Positions 53,857-61,769 of a stretch of DNA of 64,000 nucleotides are shown here, piece by piece (within the stretch, counting starts at the first letter, position 1; every line of letters starts with the position of its first letter). The notes under the pieces were generated by a model. It searched no databases. It was given only the letters and a program-made list of their open reading frames with translations, and was not told the origin of the DNA. The stretch comes from Fusobacterium gastrosuis (lineage in GTDB: Bacteria > Fusobacteriota > Fusobacteriia > Fusobacteriales > Fusobacteriaceae), in the NCBI RefSeq assembly GCF_900095285.1, contig NZ_LT607734.1, forward strand, positions 1,116,001 through 1,180,000, read 5' to 3'. The position numbers were made by a program, and so were the translations under genes.

Positions 53857-54450
53857 ATGAAAATTTTTTTAGCAACAGGAAATAGACATAAAATAGATGA
53901 AATAAAAGCAATTTTTTCTGAAATTTCCAAAGAAAAAAATATTGAAATTTTATCTATTAAAGATGGTATAGAAATTCCAGATGTGGTGGAAGATGGAAAA
54001 ACTTTTGAGGAAAATTCACAAAAAAAAGCCACAGAAATTGCAAAATTTTTAAATATGATAGCTATTGCTGATGATTCTGGTTTGTGTGTAGATATTTTAA
54101 ACGGGGAACCTGGGGTTTATTCTGCTAGATATAGTGGAGAAGGGACAGATGAGGCTAACAATAGAAAACTTATAAAAAATTTACAAGGAAAAGCAAATAG
54201 AAAAGCAAGATTTGTTTCAGTTATAAGTATAGCCAAACCTGATGGTAAAGTTTTTTCATTCAGAGGAGAAGTTGAAGGGGAAATAGTGGACGAGAAAAGA
54301 GGGGATACAGGTTTTGGATATGATCCTCATTTCTATATAGAAGAGTATAAAAAAACCTTGGCCGAGATGCCTGAAATAAAAAATAAAATAAGTCATAGAG
54401 CAAAAGCACTTGAAAAGCTAAAAGAAAATTTAGAATATATATTATTTTGA
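53857..54450 (+). CDS. rdgB: XTP/dITP diphosphatase (RdgB/HAM1)
   Basis: 197 aa pyrophosphatase that removes inosine and xanthosine triphosphates from the nucleotide pool. Motifs: FLATGNRHKIDEIKAIF, the base-recognition stretch ADDSGLCVDILNGEPGVYSARYSGEG, and the C-terminal GDTGFGYDPHF and MSHRAKAL-like KISHRAKALEKL. GGAG in the rph end serves as ribosome site. No terminator visible after it. Confidence 0.96.
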   Translation: MKIFLATGNRHKIDEIKAIFSEISKEKNIEILSIKDGIEIPDVVEDGKTFEENSQKKATEIAKFLNMIAIADDSGLCVDILNGEPGVYSARYSGEGTDEANNRKLIKNLQGKANRKARFVSVISIAKPDGKVFSFRGEVEGEIVDEKRGDTGFGYDPHFYIEEYKKTLAEMPEIKNKISHRAKALEKLKENLEYILF

Positions 54451-54462
54451 TAATAAAAATTA

Positions 54463-54491
54463 TTGGCTTATGAATAAAATTTATGTACAAT
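54463..54491 (+). promoter_or_regulatory. Promoter of the small secreted protein gene
   Basis: TTGGCT (54463-54468), 17-bp spacer, TACAAT (54486-54491), about 30 nt before the start codon. Confidence 0.55.
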
Positions 54492-54522
54492 AAAAAAATA
54501 TAAATTTTAGGAGGTAAGTACT

Positions 54523-54921
54523 ATGAAAAAAATTTTAATGGGACTATTTTTGATAAGTTCAATATCAGCTTTAGCAGGACAATATACAGATGGAACATAT
54601 AGAGGACTTTATATTTCAAGGCAAGAAACTGAAGTAGAAGTGCAATTTGATTTAAAAGATGATGTAATAACTAAAGCTACTTTTAGAGCATTATCTTATA
54701 AAGGGCATGATTGGTTAAAAGAAGATGAGTTTATTGCGAAAAATGCAGGTTATTTAAAAACTTTAGAAGAAATAACTGGTAAAAAGATTCAAGATGTTTT
54801 ACCGACACTATATAATGAAGAAGAAATTGAAACTGCAGGAGCAACAGTTAGAAAAGGTAAAATTAGAGCAGCACTACAATATGGATTAAACTTAGGTCCA
54901 TTTAGATTAGCTAAAAAATAA
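54523..54921 (+). CDS. Small secreted protein, FMN-binding-domain-like
   Basis: 132 aa. Signal peptide MKKILMGLFLISSISALA, cleaved before GQYTDG, so exported to the periplasm. The mature part starts GQYTDGTYRGLY and alternates strands (TEVEVQFDLKDDVITKATFRAL), then ends ETAGATVRKGKIRAALQYGL, resembling the FMN_bind fold (DGTY... SGATxTS...). The Ser/Thr flavin-attachment motif is not conserved (AGATVRK), so covalent FMN is unlikely. GGAGG before ATG 54523. Function unknown; monocistronic between its own promoter and terminator. Confidence 0.7.
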   Translation: MKKILMGLFLISSISALAGQYTDGTYRGLYISRQETEVEVQFDLKDDVITKATFRALSYKGHDWLKEDEFIAKNAGYLKTLEEITGKKIQDVLPTLYNEEEIETAGATVRKGKIRAALQYGLNLGPFRLAKK

Positions 54922-54934
54922 TATAACAACTATT

Positions 54935-54967
54935 AAAAAATCTATCTTTAAATGATAGATTTTTTAA
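54935..54967 (+). terminator. Terminator after the small secreted protein gene
   Basis: 12-bp stem AAAAAATCTATC (54935-54946) with GATAGATTTTTT (54954-54965), 7-base loop. Confidence 0.8.
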
Positions 54968-55069
54968 TTATATAGGAAAGTATAAATTTAATGTGCTTTT
55001 CTTGTTCTAAAAAATGTATTTTTTAAATTCAAAATAGACTAAAATAAATTAAAGTGATATATACTTATA

Positions 55070-55098
55070 TTGACAATAAGGAAAATACTTAATAAAAT
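55070..55098 (+). promoter_or_regulatory. Promoter of the EamA permease gene
   Basis: Consensus TTGACA (55070-55075), 17-bp spacer, TAAAAT (55093-55098). Confidence 0.75.
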
Positions 55099-55146
55099 AT
55101 AAGTGTATTTTAGATTATATTAGAGAATACAGTGGGGGGAGAAAAA

Positions 55147-56034
55147 ATGAATAAAAAAATTCTGGGAAATGTATTATTACTAATTACGGCAATAATATGG
55201 GGATCTGCATTTGTTGCACAGATAACGGGTATGGATGTTTTAGGTCCATTTACTTTCAGTGCTACAAGATCATTAATAGCAACTATATTTTTAGGCTTTT
55301 TAGTTATGTTTTTAAAAGATGAGATGAATACAAAGACAAGTGATTTGATAAAAGGTGGGTTAGCTTGTGGAGTTTTTATTTTCATAGCTTCATCACTTCA
55401 GCAGTTTGGATTATTATTTACAACGGCTGGGAAAGCAAGCTTTATAACGACACTTTATATTTTAATTGTTCCAATTCTTGCACTTTTAATAATGAAAAAT
55501 AAAATCAGCTTAGCTACATGGATAGCGATAATTTTAGGAGCTATTGGGTTATATTTACTTGCAATACCAAGTGGAGCTTCTTTTTCAATAAATAAAGGAG
55601 ATTTTGTAGTATTTATTGGAGCATTTTTTTGGGCGGCACACATACTTGTAATAGATTATTTTACAAAAAAAGTCAATCCGGTAAAACTGTCTTTTATGCA
55701 ATTTGCTGTAATGACTATTTTATCAGCAATAGTAGCAATGTTATTTGAAAGAGAAACTGCTACACTATCAAATATAATGTTTTCATGGAAATCAATAGCA
55801 TATGCTGGATTTATTTCTTCTGGTATAGCATATACTCTTCAAATGGTAGGGCAAAAATATACAAATCCTGTTCTAGCATCATTAATATTAAGTTTAGAAT
55901 CTGTATTTGGGGCTTTATCAGGATACTTGTTCTTAAATGAAATATTAAGTACAAAAGAATTTTTAGGCTGTGTCATAGTATTTGTAGCAATAATAATAGC
56001 ACAAGTTCCAAATGATTTTTTTAAAAGAAAATAA
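55147..56034 (+). CDS. EamA/DMT-family transporter
   Basis: 295 aa with ten hydrophobic helices in two EamA repeats (first at about 5-140: LLITAIIWGSAFVAQ...; second at about 150-290: GDFVVFIGAFFWAAHILVIDY..., ALSGYLFLNEILS). Members of this drug/metabolite superfamily export amino acids or other metabolites; the substrate is not readable. ATG 55147 follows GGGGGAG; an upstream GTG (55132) precedes that site and is rejected. Own promoter and terminator. Confidence 0.88.
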   Translation: MNKKILGNVLLLITAIIWGSAFVAQITGMDVLGPFTFSATRSLIATIFLGFLVMFLKDEMNTKTSDLIKGGLACGVFIFIASSLQQFGLLFTTAGKASFITTLYILIVPILALLIMKNKISLATWIAIILGAIGLYLLAIPSGASFSINKGDFVVFIGAFFWAAHILVIDYFTKKVNPVKLSFMQFAVMTILSAIVAMLFERETATLSNIMFSWKSIAYAGFISSGIAYTLQMVGQKYTNPVLASLILSLESVFGALSGYLFLNEILSTKEFLGCVIVFVAIIIAQVPNDFFKRK

Positions 56035-56056
56035 AAGAAAAAAATTAAAATAATTG

Positions 56057-56090
56057 AGAGTTTATTCATAACAGAATAAACTCTTTTTTA
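56057..56090 (+). terminator. Terminator after the EamA gene
   Basis: 11-bp stem AGAGTTTATTC (56057-56067) with GAATAAACTCT (56074-56084), loop ATAACA, then six T. Confidence 0.85.
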
Positions 56091-56124
56091 TATATGGAAG
56101 TGTAAATTTAATAATGTATTTTTA

Positions 56125-56153
56125 TTGAAAACTCTTTATATATATGATATCAT
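56125..56153 (+). promoter_or_regulatory. Promoter of the membrane protein-maf-mreB operon
   Basis: TTGAAA (56125-56130), 17-bp spacer, TATCAT (56148-56153) with TG at 56145-56146. It sits inside an upstream open stretch of the following frame, supporting the downstream TTG start. Confidence 0.55.
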
Positions 56154-56205
56154 AAAAAGAGTATGCAAATTTATAATAAAAAGTATTTTGGTAAAGAGGT
56201 GTAAA

Positions 56206-56946
56206 TTGAAAAAAATAAAGATCGTATATATATATATATTATTTCTATTTTTAATATGTTTGGGATATTTTATTGACAACCCAATAAAAAAAATAGGTTT
56301 TTATGAAAAAGCAAATCAATATTTCGGAGTTACACAGTTACCAATATTTTTATTTTTACTTTTTTATGGATTAATATTTTTTCATAAAAATAAAATAAAA
56401 AGATTTGCATTAGAAGTAAGATTATATTTTTTATTGATTGTGGCATTCTTAGCTATGGCTACATATATTATATATAATTCTGGTTTAGATTTATCAAACT
56501 TGAAAAACCTAAAAGCTATAACTTTGAATGAGGAATATTTTAGGAATTTGATTGAAAATTGTCTTTATAAATATAAAATTGGATATGTTCCAACATATAT
56601 TTTGTGGTTAGTTTTAAATATAAAGTATTCTTTTGAAAAAATCTTTTTTGGAATAATAATAACTCAAATTTTATTAATTTTTTTAATAGTTTTTGGTCCT
56701 ACAAAAAACTATATCAAAAAGAGTATAAAAGATTATAAGTTTAGAAAAAAATTAGAGCGTGAAGAAAGACTACTACAAGAACAAATTAAAATTAAAGAAG
56801 ATTTAGAAAAAAAAGAAACTATAAAAAAAGTAAAGTTCAGAGAAAATAAAGAAAAATTATTGGAAGAAAAAGTTGAATTATTTAGAAAAAATACTGAATT
56901 AAAAAAGTTTGTGAACTTAAATGAACAAATAGGAGATAAGAAATGA
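56206..56946 (+). CDS. Membrane protein with C-terminal coiled coil, unknown function
   Basis: About 246 aa. Hydrophobic segments at about 5-22, 43-60, 75-95 and 155-180 suggest a four-helix inner-membrane protein; the last 70 residues are a highly charged helix (LEREERLLQEQIKIKEDLEK...) that should form a cytoplasmic coiled coil. I place the start at TTG 56206 behind AGAGGTG, the same spacing as for mreB; the frame is open to 56125 but that part holds the promoter. It overlaps maf by ATGA and precedes mreB, so a role in cell envelope or shape is possible; no family recognised. Confidence 0.7.
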   Translation: MKKIKIVYIYILFLFLICLGYFIDNPIKKIGFYEKANQYFGVTQLPIFLFLLFYGLIFFHKNKIKRFALEVRLYFLLIVAFLAMATYIIYNSGLDLSNLKNLKAITLNEEYFRNLIENCLYKYKIGYVPTYILWLVLNIKYSFEKIFFGIIITQILLIFLIVFGPTKNYIKKSIKDYKFRKKLEREERLLQEQIKIKEDLEKKETIKKVKFRENKEKLLEEKVELFRKNTELKKFVNLNEQIGDKK

Positions 56947-57521
56947 TACTTGCATCAAATTCTGCTAGAAGACAAGAAATTTTAAAAGACATAGGTTTTA
57001 ATTTTAAAGTGCAGCCAGCAGATATTGATGAGTTCAGTGATAAAGAAGATTTGATAGAAAAAATAAAAGATATAGCATATAAAAAAGCATATCATATAGC
57101 TAAATTTAATAGAAATGAGTATGTTTTAGCTGCAGATACAATAGTTGAAATAAATGGAGAAGTTTTAGGAAAGCCTAAGGATGAAAATGAAGCAAAAATT
57201 TTTTTAAAGAAATTATCGGGAAATTGGCATAGAGTTATAACAGCATATTCATTTATAAATATTGAAAAAAATATTTTAATCAATGAATATGAAATTAGTG
57301 AGGTAAAATTTTACGATTTATGTGAAGAACAGATAGAGTGGTATATAAAGAGTAAAGAACCGTTAGATAAAGCTGGTGCTTATGGAATACAAGATAAAGG
57401 AAGAATTTTTGTAGAAAAAATAAATGGGGACTTTTTTTCAATTATGGGATTTCCAATAGCAAAATTTATAAAGAACTTAAAAGAATTAGATATAGATATT
57501 GAAATGATTTCAAAAATATAG
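56943..57521 (+). CDS. maf: Maf-family nucleoside triphosphate pyrophosphatase
   Basis: 192 aa. Maf/YhdE proteins hydrolyse non-canonical nucleotides such as dTTP/UTP analogues. Motifs: LASNSARRQEILKDIGF at the N-terminus, VLAADTIVEINGEVLGKP and the catalytic GAYGIQDKG stretch with VEKINGDFFSIMGFP near the end. Start overlaps the upstream stop (ATGA). Maf next to mreB is a frequent neighbourhood in bacteria. Confidence 0.94.
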   Translation: MILASNSARRQEILKDIGFNFKVQPADIDEFSDKEDLIEKIKDIAYKKAYHIAKFNRNEYVLAADTIVEINGEVLGKPKDENEAKIFLKKLSGNWHRVITAYSFINIEKNILINEYEISEVKFYDLCEEQIEWYIKSKEPLDKAGAYGIQDKGRIFVEKINGDFFSIMGFPIAKFIKNLKELDIDIEMISKI

Positions 57522-57534
57522 AAGAGGTGTAAAA

Positions 57535-58581
57535 ATGAAAAAGTTTATTGGGAAATTTTTAGGGGTATTTTCAGATGATTTAGGGATAGATTTGGGGACT
57601 TCTAATACACTTATTTGTGTAAAAAATAAAGGTATTATTTTAAATGAACCATCTGTTGTAACGATCGCAACTAAGACTAAAGAAATTTTTGAGGTTGGAG
57701 ATAGGGCAAAGTTAATGATAGGAAGAACTCCTTCAGCTTATGAAACAATAAGACCATTAAAAAATGGTGTTATTGCTGATTATGAAGTAACAGAAAAAAT
57801 GTTAAGATCTTTTTATAAGAGAGTTAATTCAAATAAATTATTGCAAAGTCCAAGAGTAATAATTTGTGTCCCTGCTGGTATAACTCAAGTTGAAAAAAGA
57901 GCTGTAATGGAAGTAACAAGGGAAGCAGGAGCAAGAGAAGCATACTTGATAGAAGAACCTATGGCCGCTGCAATAGGTGTTGGGATAAATATATTTGAGC
58001 CTGAAGGAAATATGATAGTTGATATTGGAGGAGGAACATCAGAACTTGCAGTTATATCTCTTGGTGGAGTGGTAAGAAAATCATCTTTCAGAGTTGCAGG
58101 AGATAAATTTGATGCAGCAATAATTGACTATGTTAGATTGAAACATAATTTATTAATCGGTGAAAAAACAGCAGAAGAAATAAAAATAAAAATAGGTTCT
58201 GTACTTCCATCAGAAGAAGAATTGACAGTGGAAGTTAGCGGAAAAAATATTTTAAATGGATTACCAAAAGACATAATATTAAGTTCATCAGAACTTGTGG
58301 AACCTTTAGGAAGCTTAGTTCAAGAAGTTATTGAAGAAATTAGAGTTATTTTTGAAAAAACACCTCCAGAATTAGCAGCAGATATAAGAAGAAGAGGTCT
58401 TTATATCACTGGTGGAGGAGCTTTATTAAGAGGAATAGATAAAAAGATGGCAAATGCTTTAAATTTAAAAGTGACTGTTGCGGAAGAACCTTTAAATGCT
58501 GTTATAAATGGGATAAATGTATTGTTACAAAATTTCTCAACATATAGTAAAGTATTGGTTTCTACAGAAACAGACTATTAA
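57535..58581 (+). CDS. mreB: Rod-shape-determining protein MreB
   Basis: 348 aa bacterial actin that organises lateral wall synthesis. Phosphate 1 motif DLGIDLGTSNTLICV, the connect and phosphate 2 motif MIVDIGGGTSELAVISLGG, and the adenosine motif ITGGGALLRGIDKKM are intact. EEPMAAAIGVGI is typical of MreB rather than FtsA or DnaK. The N-terminal KKFIGKFLGVFSD may serve as a membrane-binding amphipathic helix. AGAGGTG before ATG 57535. MreC/MreD are not in the following 6 kb. A rod or spindle cell shape follows. Confidence 0.96.
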   Translation: MKKFIGKFLGVFSDDLGIDLGTSNTLICVKNKGIILNEPSVVTIATKTKEIFEVGDRAKLMIGRTPSAYETIRPLKNGVIADYEVTEKMLRSFYKRVNSNKLLQSPRVIICVPAGITQVEKRAVMEVTREAGAREAYLIEEPMAAAIGVGINIFEPEGNMIVDIGGGTSELAVISLGGVVRKSSFRVAGDKFDAAIIDYVRLKHNLLIGEKTAEEIKIKIGSVLPSEEELTVEVSGKNILNGLPKDIILSSSELVEPLGSLVQEVIEEIRVIFEKTPPELAADIRRRGLYITGGGALLRGIDKKMANALNLKVTVAEEPLNAVINGINVLLQNFSTYSKVLVSTETDY

Positions 58582-58616
58582 TACTTGATTCTTAAATTTA
58601 GGAGAGTAAAGAATAA

Positions 58617-59171
58617 ATGAGTATAAAAAATCAAGTTGAAGCTATCATATTTTTAGGTGGAGATGAAAATAAAATAAAGGATTTGGCTAAACATTTTGCA
58701 ATTTCAATTTCTGATATGCTTAAGATTCTGGAAGAATTAAAAGATGATAGAAAAGATACTGGAATAAATGTTGAAGTGGACGGAGATATTGTGTATTTAA
58801 CTACCAATCCTTTATTTGGTGATAGTATAAATAGATATTTTGAACAGGAAAAAAAGCTTAAAAAATTATCAGCAGCAGCAATTGAAACTCTATCTATAAT
58901 TGCGTATAGGCAGCCAATAACCAAGGCTGAAATTGAAAATATAAGAGGGGTATCAGTTGATAGAATAATTTATACTCTTGAAGAAAGAAAGTTTGTTAGA
59001 AATTGTGGTAGACAGGAAAGCGGTAGAAAAGCTAATTTATATGAGGTAACAGACAGATTTTTAGCATATTTAGGAATAAAAAATATAAATGAATTACCGG
59101 ATTATTATATTTTAAAAGAAAAATTAAATGGAAGAAATGAAACAGAAATAGAGGAAATGAATGAGAATTAA
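58617..59171 (+). CDS. scpB: Segregation and condensation protein B
   Basis: 184 aa. ScpB is the kite-type partner of SMC-ScpA in chromosome compaction. Tandem winged-helix domains: first at about 1-80 (IKNQVEAIIFLGGDENKIKDL), second from about 85 with the signature SAAAIETLSIIAYRQPITKAEIENIRGVSVDRIIYTLEER. GGAG before ATG 58617. The last 11 bases overlap the pseudouridine synthase gene, an arrangement common for scpB; scpA is not in the window. Confidence 0.94.
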   Translation: MSIKNQVEAIIFLGGDENKIKDLAKHFAISISDMLKILEELKDDRKDTGINVEVDGDIVYLTTNPLFGDSINRYFEQEKKLKKLSAAAIETLSIIAYRQPITKAEIENIRGVSVDRIIYTLEERKFVRNCGRQESGRKANLYEVTDRFLAYLGIKNINELPDYYILKEKLNGRNETEIEEMNEN

Positions 59172-59874
59172 TAAATATTTAGCTACATTGGGAGTTGCAT
59201 CTAGGAGAAGTGTAGATGCTTTGATACTTCAGTCAAAAATTCTTGTAAATGGCAGAGTTGCAATACAAGGAATGGATGTAAGCGATGAAGATGAGATTGT
59301 AATTGATGGTCAAAAATTGGAAATGAAACTTGAGAAGGAAATAGATGAAAAGGTTTATTATATGCTAAATAAACCTTTGGAGGTTTTATCCAGCTCAAGT
59401 GATGATAGAGGAAGAACAACTGTTGTAGATTTAGTCAAAACAAATAAGAGAATTTTTCCGATAGGAAGACTTGATTACATGACCACAGGTTTAATTCTTT
59501 TAACAAATGACGGAGAATTATTTAATAGACTTGTTCATCCTAAGTCTGAAATATATAAAAAGTATTATTTAAAAGTTTTCGGTGAAGTAAAAAAATATGA
59601 GATAGAACAGTTAAAAAAAGGGGTTAACTTGGAAGATGGTAAAACTCTGCCCGCTAAAGTGAGTACGGTAAAAATTGAAAATAATAAGACAAGCTTATAT
59701 ATTTCAATCAGAGAAGGAAAGAATAGGCAAGTTAGAAGAATGATAGAAAAATTTGGCTACAAAGTTTTGATGCTTAGAAGAGAGAAAATTGGTGAGCTAT
59801 CACTTGGAGATTTACCTGAAGGGAAATATAGGGAGTTAACAAAGGAAGAAATTGAATATTTATATTCTATATAG
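59161..59874 (+). CDS. rluB: RsuA/RluB-family pseudouridine synthase
   Basis: 237 aa. N-terminal S4 RNA-binding domain (1-60: MRINKYLATLGVASRRSVD, then VNGRVAIQGMDV), followed by the catalytic domain with the active-site Asp in PIGRLDYMTTGLILLTNDG and the KKYYLKVFGEV and REGKNRQVRRMIEKFGY motifs. Overlap with scpB suggests RluB, which modifies 23S rRNA (position 2605 in E. coli), rather than RsuA; not proven. A terminator follows. Confidence 0.88.
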   Translation: MRINKYLATLGVASRRSVDALILQSKILVNGRVAIQGMDVSDEDEIVIDGQKLEMKLEKEIDEKVYYMLNKPLEVLSSSSDDRGRTTVVDLVKTNKRIFPIGRLDYMTTGLILLTNDGELFNRLVHPKSEIYKKYYLKVFGEVKKYEIEQLKKGVNLEDGKTLPAKVSTVKIENNKTSLYISIREGKNRQVRRMIEKFGYKVLMLRREKIGELSLGDLPEGKYRELTKEEIEYLYSI

Positions 59875-59881
59875 AATATTA

Positions 59882-59910
59882 AAAAAGCTACTTTTTGAAA
59901 GTAGCTTTTT
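59882..59910 (+). terminator. Terminator after the scpB-rluB pair
   Basis: 13-bp stem AAAAAGCTACTTT (59882-59894) with its complement (59898-59910), loop TTG, T-rich tail. Confidence 0.85.
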
Positions 59911-59921
59911 CTTTTAAAACC

Positions 59922-59950
59922 TAGACAATACTTAAAACTTAATGTAAAAT
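59922..59950 (+). promoter_or_regulatory. Promoter of gatCAB
   Basis: TAGACA (59922-59927), 17-bp spacer, TAAAAT (59945-59950), about 45 nt before gatC. Confidence 0.6.
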
Positions 59951-59999
59951 ATATAAGATATAGTAAATTTTAGAGAGAAAATTTAAAGGAGGCTAGAAA

Positions 60000-60290
60000 A
60001 TGGCTTTAACAAAAGAAGAAGTTTTGAAAATTGCAAAATTATCAAAACTGGAATTTAAAGAAGAAGAAATTGAAAAATTTCAAGTTGAATTGAATGATAT
60101 TTTAAAATATATTGATATATTAGATGAAGTAGATACACAGAATATTGAACCTTTAACTTATGTTAATCACGATGTAAATAATTTTAGAGAAGAAGAAAAA
60201 TTAGATTCTATAAGTTTAGAGAAAGCATTGTTAAATGCTCCGGAAAGTGCAGAAAATGCAATAGTTGTACCTAAGGTTGTTGGGGAGTAG
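60000..60290 (+). CDS. gatC: Asp-tRNA(Asn)/Glu-tRNA(Gln) amidotransferase subunit C
   Basis: 96 aa, typical of GatC, the small subunit that wraps around GatA and stabilises the complex. Family pattern: LTKEEVLKIAKLSKLEFKEEE at the start, LNDILKYIDILDEVDTQNIEPL in the centre and a C-terminal VPKVVGE. AAAGGAGG before ATG 60000. The stop is adjacent to the gatA start region. Confidence 0.95.
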   Translation: MALTKEEVLKIAKLSKLEFKEEEIEKFQVELNDILKYIDILDEVDTQNIEPLTYVNHDVNNFREEEKLDSISLEKALLNAPESAENAIVVPKVVGE

Positions 60291-60298
60291 TGATAAGT

Positions 60299-61756
60299 AT
60301 GAATAATATATATAAGTTGAGTGCAAGGGAAATAAGAGATAAATTTCTTTCAGGTGAATTGACAGCGGTAGAAATTATAACTGCATTTTTTGCAAGAATC
60401 GATACAGTTGAAGATAAGGTTAAGAGCTTTGTATCTTTAAGAAGAGAAAGAGTTCTAGAAGATGCAAAAAAATTGGATGAAAAGAAAAAAAATGGAGAAA
60501 AATTAGGTTACCTTGCTGGAATTCCTGTTGCTATAAAAGATAATATGTTAATGGATGGAGAAAAAAGTACATCTTGTTCTAAGATATTGGAAAACTATGT
60601 AGGAATTTATGATTCCACTGTTGTAAAAAAATTAAAGGAAGCAGATGCTTTAATTGTAGGAACTACAAATATGGATGAATTTGCTATGGGATCTACAACA
60701 AAGACATCTATTTATAAAATGACAGCAAATCCATGGGATTTAGAAAGAGTTCCAGGAGGAAGTAGCGGTGGTGGAGCAGCCTCAGTTTCGGCACAAGAAG
60801 TTCCTTTAGCTTTAGGTTCAGATACTGGAGGAAGTATAAGACAACCAGCAGCGTTTTGTGGAATAGTTGGGCTAAAACCTACTTATGGTAGAATATCAAG
60901 ATATGGACTTATGGCATTTGCATCATCACTTGATCAAATAGGACCTTTTGCTAAAAATGTTGAAGATATAGCTCTTTCTATGAATATTTTAGCAGGAGCA
61001 GATGATTTTGATGCCACAGTTAGCAAAAGAGAAGTTGAAGATTATACAAAGGTGCTAGGTCAGGATATAAAAGGATTGAGAATTGGTTTGCCAAAAGAAT
61101 ATTTTATAGATGGATTAAATGAAGACATAAAGTCGATGGTAGATAAGACAGTTGAAAATTTGAAAGATTTAGGGGCAGAGATTGTTGAAGTTTCTTTACC
61201 ACATACAAAATATGCTGTTCCTACTTACTATGTTTTGGCACCGGCTGAAGCCAGCTCAAATTTAGCAAGATTTGATGGAATAAGATATGGATATAGAGCA
61301 AAAAATTATTCTAATTTAGAAGAATTATATGTAAAAACTAGAAGTGAAGGTTTTGGAGCTGAAGTAAAAAGAAGAATTATGATAGGTACTTATGTACTTA
61401 GTGCTGGTTTCTATGATGCTTATTTTAAGAAAGCACAAAAAGTAAGAGCTAAAATAAAACAAGATTTTGAAAAGATTTTTAATGAGGTAGATGTAATATT
61501 AAGTCCTGTATCTCCAAGTACAGCATTTAAGTTATCTGATACGAAAACACCACTTGAATTATACTTAGAAGATATATTTACAATCCCAGCAAATTTAGCA
61601 GGTATACCTGCTATATCAATGCCAGTGGGGCTAGTTGATAAATTACCTGTGGGAATACAATTTTTAGGAAAAGCTTTTGATGAAGCAACAATAATCAGAG
61701 TTGCAGCAGCCCTAGAGAAAAAAATTGGAAAATTAGAATTACCTGAATTGAGTTAA
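60299..61756 (+). CDS. gatA: Asp-tRNA(Asn)/Glu-tRNA(Gln) amidotransferase subunit A
   Basis: 485 aa amidase-signature enzyme that releases ammonia from glutamine. The Ser-cisSer-Lys triad is visible: Lys in GIPVAIKDNM, and the two Ser in RVPGGSSGGGAASVSAQ and LGSDTGGSIRQPAAFCG. ATG 60299 is chosen because the family begins near MNNIYKLSAREIRDKFLSGE, with GGGGAG eleven bases upstream; GTG 60290 overlapping the gatC stop is an alternative. Central gene of gatCAB. Confidence 0.95.
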   Translation: MNNIYKLSAREIRDKFLSGELTAVEIITAFFARIDTVEDKVKSFVSLRRERVLEDAKKLDEKKKNGEKLGYLAGIPVAIKDNMLMDGEKSTSCSKILENYVGIYDSTVVKKLKEADALIVGTTNMDEFAMGSTTKTSIYKMTANPWDLERVPGGSSGGGAASVSAQEVPLALGSDTGGSIRQPAAFCGIVGLKPTYGRISRYGLMAFASSLDQIGPFAKNVEDIALSMNILAGADDFDATVSKREVEDYTKVLGQDIKGLRIGLPKEYFIDGLNEDIKSMVDKTVENLKDLGAEIVEVSLPHTKYAVPTYYVLAPAEASSNLARFDGIRYGYRAKNYSNLEELYVKTRSEGFGAEVKRRIMIGTYVLSAGFYDAYFKKAQKVRAKIKQDFEKIFNEVDVILSPVSPSTAFKLSDTKTPLELYLEDIFTIPANLAGIPAISMPVGLVDKLPVGIQFLGKAFDEATIIRVAAALEKKIGKLELPELS

Positions 61757-61769
61757 GAAGGAGAATAAG

